Origin: Acidovorax sp. NO-1
GTDB lineage: Bacteria; Pseudomonadota; Gammaproteobacteria; Burkholderiales; Burkholderiaceae_C
Reading direction: 5' to 3'
Assembly: GCF_000238595.1 (NCBI RefSeq)
Contig: NZ_AGTS01000063.1
Location: 1-64,000, forward strand
DNA length: 64,000 bases
In this document: in pieces, positions 15,552-23,986 of the stretch
Numbering within the stretch: position 1 is the first letter of the stretch
How the letters are laid out: the number at the start of each line of letters is the position of its first letter
Program-made: the position numbers and the translations under genes
Notes under the pieces: model-generated
Seen by the model: only the letters and a program-made list of their open reading frames with translations
Told to the model about the DNA's origin: nothing
Database searches by the model: none

Positions 15552-17599
15552 GGCTGTTCCTCCAGGGTTTCGAGTCGGATGGGTTCTGTGTTGCTGGTAG
15601 CGGACGGTGCGGAAGTAGTGTTTGGGGTGGACTCGACCTCATCGATCTCTTCGACCGGCTCGATGAACCCGCCTTCGCCGACAGCTTCCAGCCTGTCGTC
15701 AAAGAAGCCGATGCAGGTTTCCGCCAGCTTGTCAGGTGGACCTTCCATCTGGTCTTTGGTCAGCTTGACGTCGTGATTCAGAACGCCGATGTCCATGCTG
15801 GTTTGTCCCGGAGGAAGTTCGTCATCAGCTAAGCGCCAGCGCTGTTGGACTTTGGCGAGGTGCAGGTCCATGTCCATCGACTTCACTGCTGGCGCAGGCT
15901 TCAGGCGCGACGTGAAGGCCTTGTCCTGGAAGTAACGGATCTTTTCGCCGAGGATTGGTTTGCAGTTCTCGAAGATCACCACCAGCCGCTCGCGGCCCAA
16001 TTCCTTGAACTCCTGCGGCAGCAGCAGGGCGCGACGTTGCTCGCTTTCGTTACGGCTGACGGTGCTGTGGCCGTGTCCGCTGAAAGAACGGCTGCGCCCG
16101 CGTGAGGTGGCGCGCTCGGTGAAATGGCCGAGCATGGCGCTGTACTCGTCGGCGTCGCGCTGTTCGCGTGGGGCATACAGAATTTGCAGGCCGTGGTTGG
16201 TGGCGAAGGTGCGGGCTTCTTTGTCTCCGTAGACCGCGTCCAGCTGCGACATGGCTTGCACCACGGTGAGTAGGCGCAGGTTATAGCCAGCCAGGAAGGC
16301 GGCAGAGTGGGTGATGACGCCCACGCGGCCCATGGCGGTGAACTCGTCGTTGACCAGCAGGCATTGAAACCTCAGGCTTGGGTCTTGTTCGGGCAGTTGG
16401 CGGGTGTTGAGGCTGACCAGTTGCGAGAAGAACAGGTTCAGCAAGGGGCGGGCATTGGCCAGGCGGTGCGGCGGAATGCGCACATAGACCGACATGCGCT
16501 GGCGCCGAAGGTCTTCGAGCCGGAAGTCGTCGGCGCTGGTGGCGGCATCGACCACCGCATCGGCAAAGATGGTGAGCGGCGCGTGGAAGGTGGCGACCAC
16601 GCTGGACAGCGTGTTCTCGGAATTGCTCAGCAAGCGCTGCAGCGCATCGACGCATTCGTCGGTGAGCGGATTGCCTTGCTCGCGGCGCTGGGTGATCTGG
16701 CTGCCCAGGTGGTCTTTCAACGGCTGGCCTTTGCCAGAAGACTGGCGTAACAGCTCACCCACGGTGCGGGGCAGCTCGGGGGTTTCAAGTAGCAACAGGC
16801 CCAGGCCCAGAAACAGGTTGCGCGCCTGGTCGTTGAAGAAGGTTTCGGACGAGGTGCCGCTGCCGTCGTTGGGGAAGAAGACCTGGCCGATGCCCAGCAG
16901 ATCGCCGACCCGGTGCAGCGGGCTGGTGCGAACCGCCGTCAGCGGGTTCCAGCGGTGGCTGCGGGCCTGTTCGTCGAACGGGGAGAAGGCGTAGACCGCC
17001 TGGCCATGGGCGGCGCGGTAGCCCGCCGTGATGGCGTGGTTTTCGCCCTTGATGTCGAGCACGACCACGGAGTCGGGCCAGTTGAGCAGGTTGGGAATCA
17101 CCACGCCCACACCTTTGCCGCTGCGGGTGGGGGCCGACAACATCACCGACAGCTGGCCGGGCAGGGCGAGGTACCGGCCTTTGAATCGTCCGATGAGGAT
17201 GCTTGGGGTGTCAGGGTGGTGGGCCGAATCAACAAGCCCAGCGCGGGCCACTTCGCCAGCCGAGGCGAAACGCGCGTCGCCATGCAAGGCCCGGCGTGGC
17301 CGGGCCGCTGCGATGAGAGCGCCGGGCAGGATGACCAGCAAGCCAGTGCCAGACAGGGCCATGGCGGTGAACAGGCGCTGGCGCAAAACAGCATCTCCGG
17401 AATAGAGCTGCCAGTAGGTGGTGATGCTGCTCCACCGGGCCTGCCTGGGGTCGGCCTTGCTGAGCAGCAGAAACAACACCCCCGAGACATAGACCGCCGC
17501 ACAGAGCAGGGCAGTGGCCACGACCGCTGCAAAGGTGCCAGCGGCAACCCGTCGGCCCACGGACCAGGCGGTGAAGGGCAAGGTCAATGCCTGGCTCAT
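15548..17599 (-). CDS. virD4: VirD4-type coupling protein
   Basis: A 683-aa inner-membrane ATPase that links the relaxosome to the type IV secretion channel. Two membrane helices lie at about 17-48 and 76-98. Walker A S-A-P-T-R-S-G-K-G is near residues 154-162, and a Walker B-like L-L-V-N-D-E-F lies near 404. The T4CP signature around V-L-D-I-K-G-E-N follows the Walker A. The C-terminal 100 residues are acidic and Pro/Ser-rich, longer than the core family, and may recruit relaxase. It overlaps virB11 by 4 bases at its start and the OmpA-like gene by 4 bases at its end. Confidence 0.9.
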   Translation of the reverse strand: MSQALTLPFTAWSVGRRVAAGTFAAVVATALLCAAVYVSGVLFLLLSKADPRQARWSSITTYWQLYSGDAVLRQRLFTAMALSGTGLLVILPGALIAAARPRRALHGDARFASAGEVARAGLVDSAHHPDTPSILIGRFKGRYLALPGQLSVMLSAPTRSGKGVGVVIPNLLNWPDSVVVLDIKGENHAITAGYRAAHGQAVYAFSPFDEQARSHRWNPLTAVRTSPLHRVGDLLGIGQVFFPNDGSGTSSETFFNDQARNLFLGLGLLLLETPELPRTVGELLRQSSGKGQPLKDHLGSQITQRREQGNPLTDECVDALQRLLSNSENTLSSVVATFHAPLTIFADAVVDAATSADDFRLEDLRRQRMSVYVRIPPHRLANARPLLNLFFSQLVSLNTRQLPEQDPSLRFQCLLVNDEFTAMGRVGVITHSAAFLAGYNLRLLTVVQAMSQLDAVYGDKEARTFATNHGLQILYAPREQRDADEYSAMLGHFTERATSRGRSRSFSGHGHSTVSRNESEQRRALLLPQEFKELGRERLVVIFENCKPILGEKIRYFQDKAFTSRLKPAPAVKSMDMDLHLAKVQQRWRLADDELPPGQTSMDIGVLNHDVKLTKDQMEGPPDKLAETCIGFFDDRLEAVGEGGFIEPVEEIDEVESTPNTTSAPSATSNTEPIRLETLEEQP

Positions 17600-18747
17600 G
17601 ATCGCGCCCCCTCGCTCGCTACAGCGCTGGGCTCTTGCGGGGTGCTGGCGCGCAGCGGGTTTTGGCTGGCGGCGTGGTACCTGCGGCGGGGTTCGTAGGC
17701 CACATCGGCAATGAATCGGCCCCGTTCGTCACGGTCGAACTGCACGATGACATCGATCACGATGCGCAGCAGACCTTTGATCTCGTCCATGCGCAGGCCG
17801 CCACCCGCGCCACTTTCGCGGATCATCAGCGACATCTGTTCCAGCGCCAGATCGCAGCTGCCGGCGTGCACACTGGTGATGCTGCCCGGGTGGCCCGAGG
17901 CGGCCAGCCGGATGAACGAGAAACACTCTTCACCGCGCAACTCGGCCAGGAAGATGCGGTCTGGCTTCATGCGCAGGCAGGCTTCGAGCAAAGACTTGGC
18001 GGTGAACCGCGCCGTGCCCTGGGCGTCCTTGCTGTAGAAAAGGTGAACCACGTTGGGGTGGTTGGGCAAGGTGAGTTCGGCGGTGTCCTGGATGGTGATC
18101 AGGCGCTCGTGTTTCGGCACCTCTTCGACCAGGCCTTTCATGAACGTGGTCTTGCCCGAGCCGGTTTTGCCGCTGACCACGATGGTGCGGTGGTGGCGCA
18201 CGGCCAGGCGCATGAAGTCGGCGTAACGGTCAGCGGCCTTCAAGGCCAGCAGTTCGCGCTCAAAGGGCTGCAGGCCGTCGTTGTGCTCCGGATTCGGTGC
18301 GGCGACCTTTTCGCCTACGCGGCCGAACAAGCCGTCTTGCTCGAAGTCACTCAGCCGGAGCACCACGTTCGACGGCTTGCGGATGGTGATGGACACGGTG
18401 CCGCGTGGCACTGCGGGTGGTATGGCGAACTGGATGCGCTCGCCAGTGGGCAGAGTGGCCGACAGCAGCGGGCGTTCCTGGTTGATCTGCTGGTCGCAGT
18501 AGGTGGCCAGCGCCGTGGCCAGAGACAGGCAACGCTCCTGGGTCATGGCCGGTGCGTTGACCGCTTGCCAACCGTTCACGGTTTCCACCTGCAGCTCGCC
18601 GGGGCGGTTCACGCAGACCTCCAGCACGCCTGGGGCGTCCAGCTCTTCGCGCAGCGGGCGCAGGAACTCCACCACCGAGGTCGCGTCGCCGCACCAGCCG
18701 TCGAGCGGGTCTTCTTCAATGCCGGGCAGGGTGTTCATCGCTTTCAC
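17596..18747 (-). CDS. virB11: VirB11 traffic ATPase
   Basis: A 383-aa hexameric secretion ATPase. Walker A G-K-T-G-S-G-K-T-T spans about 193-201. The Asp-box region I-Q-D-T-A-E-L follows near 219, Walker B L-A-E-L-R-G-E-E near 265 and the His box G-H-P-G-S-I-T-S-V-H-A near 284. The N-terminal domain is of the VirB11 kind. It acts at the cytoplasmic face to power pilus assembly and substrate transfer with VirB4 and VirD4. Four-base overlaps join it to virB10 and virD4, so it is translationally coupled. Confidence 0.93.
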   Translation of the reverse strand: MKAMNTLPGIEEDPLDGWCGDATSVVEFLRPLREELDAPGVLEVCVNRPGELQVETVNGWQAVNAPAMTQERCLSLATALATYCDQQINQERPLLSATLPTGERIQFAIPPAVPRGTVSITIRKPSNVVLRLSDFEQDGLFGRVGEKVAAPNPEHNDGLQPFERELLALKAADRYADFMRLAVRHHRTIVVSGKTGSGKTTFMKGLVEEVPKHERLITIQDTAELTLPNHPNVVHLFYSKDAQGTARFTAKSLLEACLRMKPDRIFLAELRGEECFSFIRLAASGHPGSITSVHAGSCDLALEQMSLMIRESGAGGGLRMDEIKGLLRIVIDVIVQFDRDERGRFIADVAYEPRRRYHAASQNPLRASTPQEPSAVASEGARS

Positions 18748-20081
18748 CTTTCCCGCGGCTGGAGTTCGTAGACCGAGGAAAAGTCCACGTCGCGGGCGAC
18801 GTAGATGCCGACGATGCCGCCCTGGTTCTGGTACAGCAGGGGCGGGATGTTGATGGTGCTGTCCAGCACCTTCTCGGCCAGCTTGCTGGTGTTGTCGGTG
18901 GTGGATGGCAGGACGATGGTGTCGGCCTGCTGGTCTTGCGTCTGGTTCTGGATCAGCAGCTTGACCGAATCGTCGATCAGCGAGAGCAGCATGGCGGCGC
19001 CGATGCGTTCACCCCAGCGGTTGTCCACGTAACCATCAATGCCGGACTCGCCGAGTTGGCCGGTGCCGGGCGACTCAATGTCCACCGTCACGCCATGGGG
19101 TGTTCGCACCCGGGTCCATAACACCGGTATGCGGACCATGCCGGGGCGGACCGACGAGATGCGGTACTCGCCGTCCAGGTGCGAGCCGCGTTCGATCAGC
19201 AGCACGCGCCCGTTGTCGCCGTACACGTTGCGCTGAACCTGGCAGCCCACCAGGCCTGAGGTGGCACTGATCACCCTGGTTTTGAGGGCGCAGGTGAAGG
19301 CCGTGCCCTTGGGCAGCGTGAGGCTGCGGTCGCCCAGTGTGCTGGCCGCGACCTTGGGTGTGGCGGAGCCTTGCAGTTGACCGCCGAACAGGCCCGCAGA
19401 AGACGCAGGCAGACCCGCGCCCGATGAGGCACCTGCCATCGAGCCGAGGGCGCCGAGGTCGGCCGTATCTCTACCCTGGCCACTGGCCATCGCCGTGCTC
19501 TGGGTCAGGTTGTCGAGCAGGCCCTGCAGTTGTCTCTGGTAGGACTGCAGGTTGCGGCTGGTGCTGGCCACTGGATCGTCCGTGTCGGCCGTGGCTTGGC
19601 CGGGAACCGTTGCGTTGGGCATGCCCGCCGAGCTGGAGTGCCCGCCAGGACGAGAAGACACGATCAGCACCGGTGCATCGTCGGCCGAGAGGCCTTTGGG
19701 CGCAGCAGTCCCGCCGCTGCGCACCCCAATGGGCTCAGCCGCCTCAGTGGTTGGCAGCAAAGCGGGCACACGCGGCGCGGGTGGTGCCGTCATGTCCAGT
19801 GCGCGTGTACCGGCGCTGGCGGCCGAGGGTTTGTCACGCACCAGCTTGGCGTCTTGGTCTGTTGCCGGTCCGCTGGTGAGGTAGCGGTTGATGGCAAAGC
19901 CCGCAAAAAGCACCAGGGTCAACACCATCATGCCGAGCCCCAGCGCGCCCTTGCGCGACCAGTTGGTACTGCGTGCGGCCGTCACCTGGGGTATACCGGG
20001 CTCTCCCGGCAAAGGTGTGATGGTGTTGCCGTCCGCAGGATCTGCGGTCGACGGGTTGTGGGCGTTGGTTTGGTCGTTCAT
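18744..20081 (-). CDS. virB10: VirB10 channel scaffold protein
   Basis: A 445-aa protein with a cytoplasmic tail, one membrane helix (about 46-66), a long Pro/Ala/Ser-rich periplasmic linker (about 70-225), and the conserved VirB10/TraB-TrbI C-terminal domain (about 235-440). The latter includes L-P-K-G-T-A-F-T-C, G-L-V-G-C-Q-V, E-R-G-S-H-L-D-G-E-Y and W-G-E-R-I-G-A-A-M-L-L. It spans from inner to outer membrane and senses ATPase activity. It overlaps both virB9 and virB11 by 4 bases. Confidence 0.92.
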   Translation of the reverse strand: MNDQTNAHNPSTADPADGNTITPLPGEPGIPQVTAARSTNWSRKGALGLGMMVLTLVLFAGFAINRYLTSGPATDQDAKLVRDKPSAASAGTRALDMTAPPAPRVPALLPTTEAAEPIGVRSGGTAAPKGLSADDAPVLIVSSRPGGHSSSAGMPNATVPGQATADTDDPVASTSRNLQSYQRQLQGLLDNLTQSTAMASGQGRDTADLGALGSMAGASSGAGLPASSAGLFGGQLQGSATPKVAASTLGDRSLTLPKGTAFTCALKTRVISATSGLVGCQVQRNVYGDNGRVLLIERGSHLDGEYRISSVRPGMVRIPVLWTRVRTPHGVTVDIESPGTGQLGESGIDGYVDNRWGERIGAAMLLSLIDDSVKLLIQNQTQDQQADTIVLPSTTDNTSKLAEKVLDSTINIPPLLYQNQGGIVGIYVARDVDFSSVYELQPRER

Positions 20082-20992
20082 GGCCTGACTCCGTTGGGGC
20101 GGTTGTCAAGAGAGGCGTTGGCAGCCTTAAGCACCCGCTGCACGCCCGGAACGGTGGTCGCACCTTCCGCTGGGGCGCCGTCCAGATCAAAGGCCTCGTT
20201 CCAGATGCCCACGACCGCGTTGCCCGCTCGCAGCATCAGTTGCCGGCTGACGCGGTCCACCACCAGCAGGTCGTCTTCCATCCGGGCATTGACCAGGGTT
20301 TCACTGCCATCGCCGAGCACATGAAAGACCGCAGGGACTTCGCGGTTGCCCGGTAAGCGCAGGTAGGTGAATCGCCCGTCGTCGTAGATCAGGGTTGGCA
20401 CGATGTCTTGCGAGCCCGCACCTTCGGCCAGCGAATACTGGGTGTTCATCACCGTGTGACTGGCCTGCAGTCGTTCAGCCACCACCTGTTGGGGCGTCGG
20501 CTGGTATGGCAAAGGGGGCAGGGTGGCGAGTGCTGCGAGGTCTTTAGCTGACAGGCCCGAGGCGGGCTTGGGCTGTGCCGGCGCCTTGACGGTCAAGCGG
20601 TAGACCGGCTGTTGCCGATCGCCGTCGGGCAGGACCACGAAGCGCAGCGCATGCGTGCGACGGTCCGTGACCACGGCCAGGTTGTTGGGCGCATCCGCAC
20701 CGGATTTGGCTTTGACGAAGAGGTTACGGCCCCCTGGCTGAGCGGCCACGCACCAGACGGCATCGGCCTTACTGCAATCGCCGCCTTGGCCTGCGGCCAC
20801 TTCGGTGATCACTTCGTCTTGGGCGAGCACCACCAGGGTCACCATGCCCCGTTTGACGGGGACGGTCACCACTGCCGTTGGGTCGTAGACCACGTCGCGC
20901 AGGCGCGGGTCGGCGGATTTCGGATTCGCTTGAGCGAACAGGCTCAAAGACGCGGCGCAGGCTGCCAGCAGCGTCAAGACAGTGCGCTTCAT
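20078..20992 (-). CDS. virB9: VirB9 outer-membrane core protein
   Basis: A 304-aa protein. The start at 20992 (M-K-R-T-V-L-T-L-L) is chosen because it gives a clear signal peptide cleaved after S-L-F-A-Q-A and a 4-base overlap with virB8; the open frame extends further upstream without support. The N-terminal domain begins D-P-R-L-R-D-V-V-Y-D, as in VirB9/CagX, and the C-terminal beta domain (from about 200) contains D-D-G-R-F-T-Y-L-R-L-P-G and P-A-V-F. It forms the outer-membrane ring with VirB10 and a lipoprotein. Confidence 0.9.
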   Translation of the reverse strand: MKRTVLTLLAACAASLSLFAQANPKSADPRLRDVVYDPTAVVTVPVKRGMVTLVVLAQDEVITEVAAGQGGDCSKADAVWCVAAQPGGRNLFVKAKSGADAPNNLAVVTDRRTHALRFVVLPDGDRQQPVYRLTVKAPAQPKPASGLSAKDLAALATLPPLPYQPTPQQVVAERLQASHTVMNTQYSLAEGAGSQDIVPTLIYDDGRFTYLRLPGNREVPAVFHVLGDGSETLVNARMEDDLLVVDRVSRQLMLRAGNAVVGIWNEAFDLDGAPAEGATTVPGVQRVLKAANASLDNRPNGVRP

Positions 20993-21759
20993 GGCCGTGC
21001 TCCCGCTGCCTGGGTGTTGATTTCGGGGTCTGACCGGTAGGCGGTGACCACGAAGCCGAAAGGGTTCTCCAGCCGGTCGGCTTCTTTGGCGAGCACCTTG
21101 GGCTGGTACTGGAAGACGATGCTGGCCACGTGGCGGGTTGTGACGTCCGGCAAGTTGCGGTCGGTCAGACGGACCACTTTGTCGTAGGTGACGGTGGCGT
21201 CGCTCAGGTTGCCGCTGCGCCCGGAAGCCCGCAAGCGCACCCCCACGATGTTGATGCGCCATTCTTCAGCCGCGCCGATCTTCTTCTGCAGCGCGCCTTC
21301 GCCCTCGAACTGCCGGTTGTATTCGGCGAACACGCCCGGCACGGCCATGCGCGCCACCTGGTCAAAGTCGCGCTGCAGGAACATCCAGCTGTAGCTTTCG
21401 CGTGCACGCACGAAGGCGGCCAGGTTGTGCTTGTCCAGCGCCTCCATGGCGGGGATGGTTTCTTCGCTCAGCCGCTGCTGGATGGTGGTTTCGCCGGTGA
21501 CGCGGTCCACCACGATGGGAATCTCCACCACGCGGCGCAGCGGTCCCTGCACGAACACGGCAGCGATGCCGATCAGGCCCAGAATCAAACCGGCCACCGC
21601 GACCCGCCAGGCCCTGCGCTCCGAGCGTTCGAGCATCAGCGCACGGTCGATTTCCCAGTCGCGGTTCGCGTTGAATGGCGCCGATTCGGCCTCGGTGGAA
21701 GGTTCAGGGGGGCGTTTTGGCCATGCGGCGGCTTTACCTGACAACAGGATGGCACTCAT
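20989..21759 (-). CDS. virB8: VirB8 inner-membrane assembly protein
   Basis: A 256-aa bitopic protein: a short cytoplasmic N-terminus, one membrane helix at about 53-71, then a periplasmic NTF2-like VirB8 domain. Conserved pieces include the Y-S-W-M-F-L-Q-R-D-F-D segment (about 125-135) and F-Q-Y-Q-P-K-V-L-A (about 223-231). It nucleates the channel and contacts VirB10 and VirB5. It overlaps virB9 by 4 bases and lies 44 bases after virB5. Confidence 0.88.
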   Translation of the reverse strand: MSAILLSGKAAAWPKRPPEPSTEAESAPFNANRDWEIDRALMLERSERRAWRVAVAGLILGLIGIAAVFVQGPLRRVVEIPIVVDRVTGETTIQQRLSEETIPAMEALDKHNLAAFVRARESYSWMFLQRDFDQVARMAVPGVFAEYNRQFEGEGALQKKIGAAEEWRINIVGVRLRASGRSGNLSDATVTYDKVVRLTDRNLPDVTTRHVASIVFQYQPKVLAKEADRLENPFGFVVTAYRSDPEINTQAAGARP

Positions 21760-21803
21760 GGGGTTCTCCGGTGGGTCTGGGTGGCGGCGGGACTCAGGCG
21801 GGT

Positions 21804-22499
21804 TTACGGCAGAAAGTCAGCCACCTTGCCGGTGCGACCCAGCATCTGAAGCTGCCGTTCGCGCTCGCGAGATCGGGCAATGCGCTCTTCGCTGTCGGCC
21901 ATGCCCTGCAGCATCTGTACTTGCGACACCTCGTGTGCCAGCAGGGCGTTTTCAGCGCCGATGCGGGCCTGGATTTCCAGCACCGACTTCTGATCGGTGG
22001 TGGCGTTGATCTGTGACATCAGCGACTGGATCTGCGTGAGTCGGCCCGCCGCGGTCTGCATGGCGTCTTGCAGCAGCCCTTTTTGTTGATAGGGCTGAGC
22101 CAGAGCGGCCTGGCATTGGGTGCGTGCGTCGCCGGTGAGGTCCATGCAGTTGTAGATCATGCTCACGTCGCGCAGCACCTTGGCCGTGGCGTTGAGCCCG
22201 CTGTAGCCCGACGTGTTGACCGCGTTGAGGTAGGTGAAGGCCTCGGCCGGGATGTAGTTCTTCAGCAGTGGGTTGTTGAACACATCGCCCAGGTTCCGGA
22301 TGCCGTTGATGCTCTCGATTTGGGTTTGCAGTTGTCGAATCTGTTGAATCTGGTTGTTGATCTTGGTGATGTCGTTGATGACCTGCTGGACGGTCTGAAC
22401 CAGGTTGGCCACGTCGATCACGGGGATGCCGGTGGCTCGGGCCTGGGTTGCGCCCAGAGCAATGAGGACGGCAGCGGCAACTTTGAGGCGGGTGTGCAT
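21804..22499 (-). CDS. virB5: VirB5 minor pilus protein
   Basis: A 231-aa exported protein: a signal peptide (residues 1-22, cleavage after T-Q-A-R-A) precedes a mostly helical VirB5-type body with repeated heptads (D-I-T-K-I-N-N-Q-I-Q-Q-I near 43-54, S-L-M-S-Q-I-N-A-T near 160) and a C-terminal R-E-R-E-R-Q-L. VirB5 proteins sit at the pilus tip and help contact the recipient. The order is unusual: it lies downstream of virB6 rather than upstream. A GGAG box precedes the ATG. Confidence 0.83.
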   Translation of the reverse strand: MHTRLKVAAAVLIALGATQARATGIPVIDVANLVQTVQQVINDITKINNQIQQIRQLQTQIESINGIRNLGDVFNNPLLKNYIPAEAFTYLNAVNTSGYSGLNATAKVLRDVSMIYNCMDLTGDARTQCQAALAQPYQQKGLLQDAMQTAAGRLTQIQSLMSQINATTDQKSVLEIQARIGAENALLAHEVSQVQMLQGMADSEERIARSRERERQLQMLGRTGKVADFLP

Positions 22500-22525
22500 G
22501 GTGAACTCCTTGGTGGGTGGGGTGG

Positions 22526-23563
22526 TCAGGACCGGCCGCGTTGGGCGGCGAGTTTGTAAGCGGCGGAGCGGGCAGCGCCGACGCCTCGGCGGGCCATGGA
22601 TGCGGCGGTGTGTGGAAGACCGGCGCCTGCGCGGATGACGCCGCCAGCGCTAGCGGCGGCGGCGCTGGCGCTTCGGGCGGATGACGCAGAACGCAGGCCC
22701 GAAACCATCATGGCGTTCTGGATCATCTGGATGCCCTGTTGGATGGCGGCACCTCCGGTGAGGGCCGAGGCCAGACTGGGCGCCTGAAAGCAGATGATCG
22801 CCATGAGGACCATGACGACGCAGTACTTCAGGCTTTCCCCGACGACGTTGAATGTCGAGCCCTGAAATCCACCGTTGACCTGAACGGTTTGCACAATCGC
22901 ATCGCCCATGAACGCGCTGATACCCAAGGCGAAAAATGCAAACCAGGTCAGTACGACGGCGTTCAACACCATCGACAACCAGCTGTCGAAAAAGCGTGCG
23001 GTGGGGCGCCAGGCCAGGCACAAGACGAACAGTGGACCTACGGAGATCACGAACGTGAGGAAGAGCTTGGCCAGCGTGACGACGAAGAGGGCGATGCAAA
23101 GAAAGACGACGTTGCCGATGGAGCAGACCACGGCAGCGAAGAGCAGGTCCAGACGCATGATTCCCGCGTCCTTCAGCAGATCGAGTACCAATTGGCTGGC
23201 ACCGTCATTGAACCGGTCCAACAGCGCGTAGGGAGAGGAGATCGTGGTGGGGTCTGCGGCTGCCGGTAGAAACGTGGTGGCCACCCCCGTAGCCAGCGCA
23301 TTGGCGGTGTCGGCCACATTCGCGATGTAAAAAGCCGATTGCAGAGCAAATGCCAGCACCAGGCCGATCTTGAATACCTTCCAGAGAAAGGTGGGCACCG
23401 TCTCTGGAACCTCGTTGCGCAGAACGGCCCATCCATACAGCGCTACCCAGATCGTCATCGCCGTCAGTGCGATCGGTGCGATCCCGGTCATGAGCGAACC
23501 CACGACGCCGAGCACGTAAGTGCTCAGGACCGCATCGAACTGTGAGCCGACCCAGGCAAACAT
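22526..23563 (-). CDS. virB6: VirB6 polytopic channel protein
   Basis: A 345-aa integral membrane protein with about six hydrophobic segments between residues 10 and 270, consistent with VirB6/TrbL. The region from about 270 onward is rich in Ala, Ser, Gly and Arg and ends basic, as a cytoplasmic tail. VirB6 lies in the inner membrane and contacts the DNA substrate after VirB11. It sits between the small Cys-rich gene and virB5 on the same strand. The ATG has an AGGAG box. Confidence 0.88.
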   Translation of the reverse strand: MFAWVGSQFDAVLSTYVLGVVGSLMTGIAPIALTAMTIWVALYGWAVLRNEVPETVPTFLWKVFKIGLVLAFALQSAFYIANVADTANALATGVATTFLPAAADPTTISSPYALLDRFNDGASQLVLDLLKDAGIMRLDLLFAAVVCSIGNVVFLCIALFVVTLAKLFLTFVISVGPLFVLCLAWRPTARFFDSWLSMVLNAVVLTWFAFFALGISAFMGDAIVQTVQVNGGFQGSTFNVVGESLKYCVVMVLMAIICFQAPSLASALTGGAAIQQGIQMIQNAMMVSGLRSASSARSASAAAASAGGVIRAGAGLPHTAASMARRGVGAARSAAYKLAAQRGRS

Positions 23564-23578
23564 GGGATTTCTCCTCGG

Positions 23579-23986
23579 CTATTGAACAGCGCTGACAGGG
23601 AGGCTTTTCAGGCTGACGCAGTTTCCCGAAATGTCGGGTTGCGCGCACTGCACCCATTGGCCTTTGATCTTCACGATCCACGTGCGTGATCGCTTTTCAA
23701 CCCCGTAGGTCGAGGGTCGACAGGTCGTGGGCCGTGCAAAGACTTCGGTGCACTCGACCAGCCCCGAATTGCTCTCCAGCATCTTCCAGCCACCGCCAGC
23801 GCAGCCAGGCTTGGCGGCTGGGCATGGCGAGCCTAAGGCCACCGACGGGAGCGGCGGCACTTCCACCTTTTGGGTGCCATCGGTCATGACACGGACCGCC
23901 TCATTGCCTTTGACGAACTGGGCCGAGGCGGCGCTGGCGGCCAACGCGAAGGCGATCAGCGCAAACCATTGAGCGTGGGGTTTCAT
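23579..23986 (-). CDS. Small exported Cys-rich protein of the transfer operon
   Basis: A 135-aa protein, from the ATG at 23986 overlapping the virB4 stop by 4 bases. It has a signal peptide (about residues 1-21, A-A-S-A-A-S-A-Q-F) and six cysteines in the mature part, probably disulfide-paired in the periplasm. I do not recognise a named domain. It occupies the place between virB4 and virB6 where other systems carry virB5 or an entry-exclusion gene. An entry-exclusion or channel-assembly factor is a reasonable but unproven guess. An extension further upstream would overlap virB4 and is rejected. Confidence 0.65.
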   Translation of the reverse strand: MKPHAQWFALIAFALAASAASAQFVKGNEAVRVMTDGTQKVEVPPLPSVALGSPCPAAKPGCAGGGWKMLESNSGLVECTEVFARPTTCRPSTYGVEKRSRTWIVKIKGQWVQCAQPDISGNCVSLKSLPVSAVQ

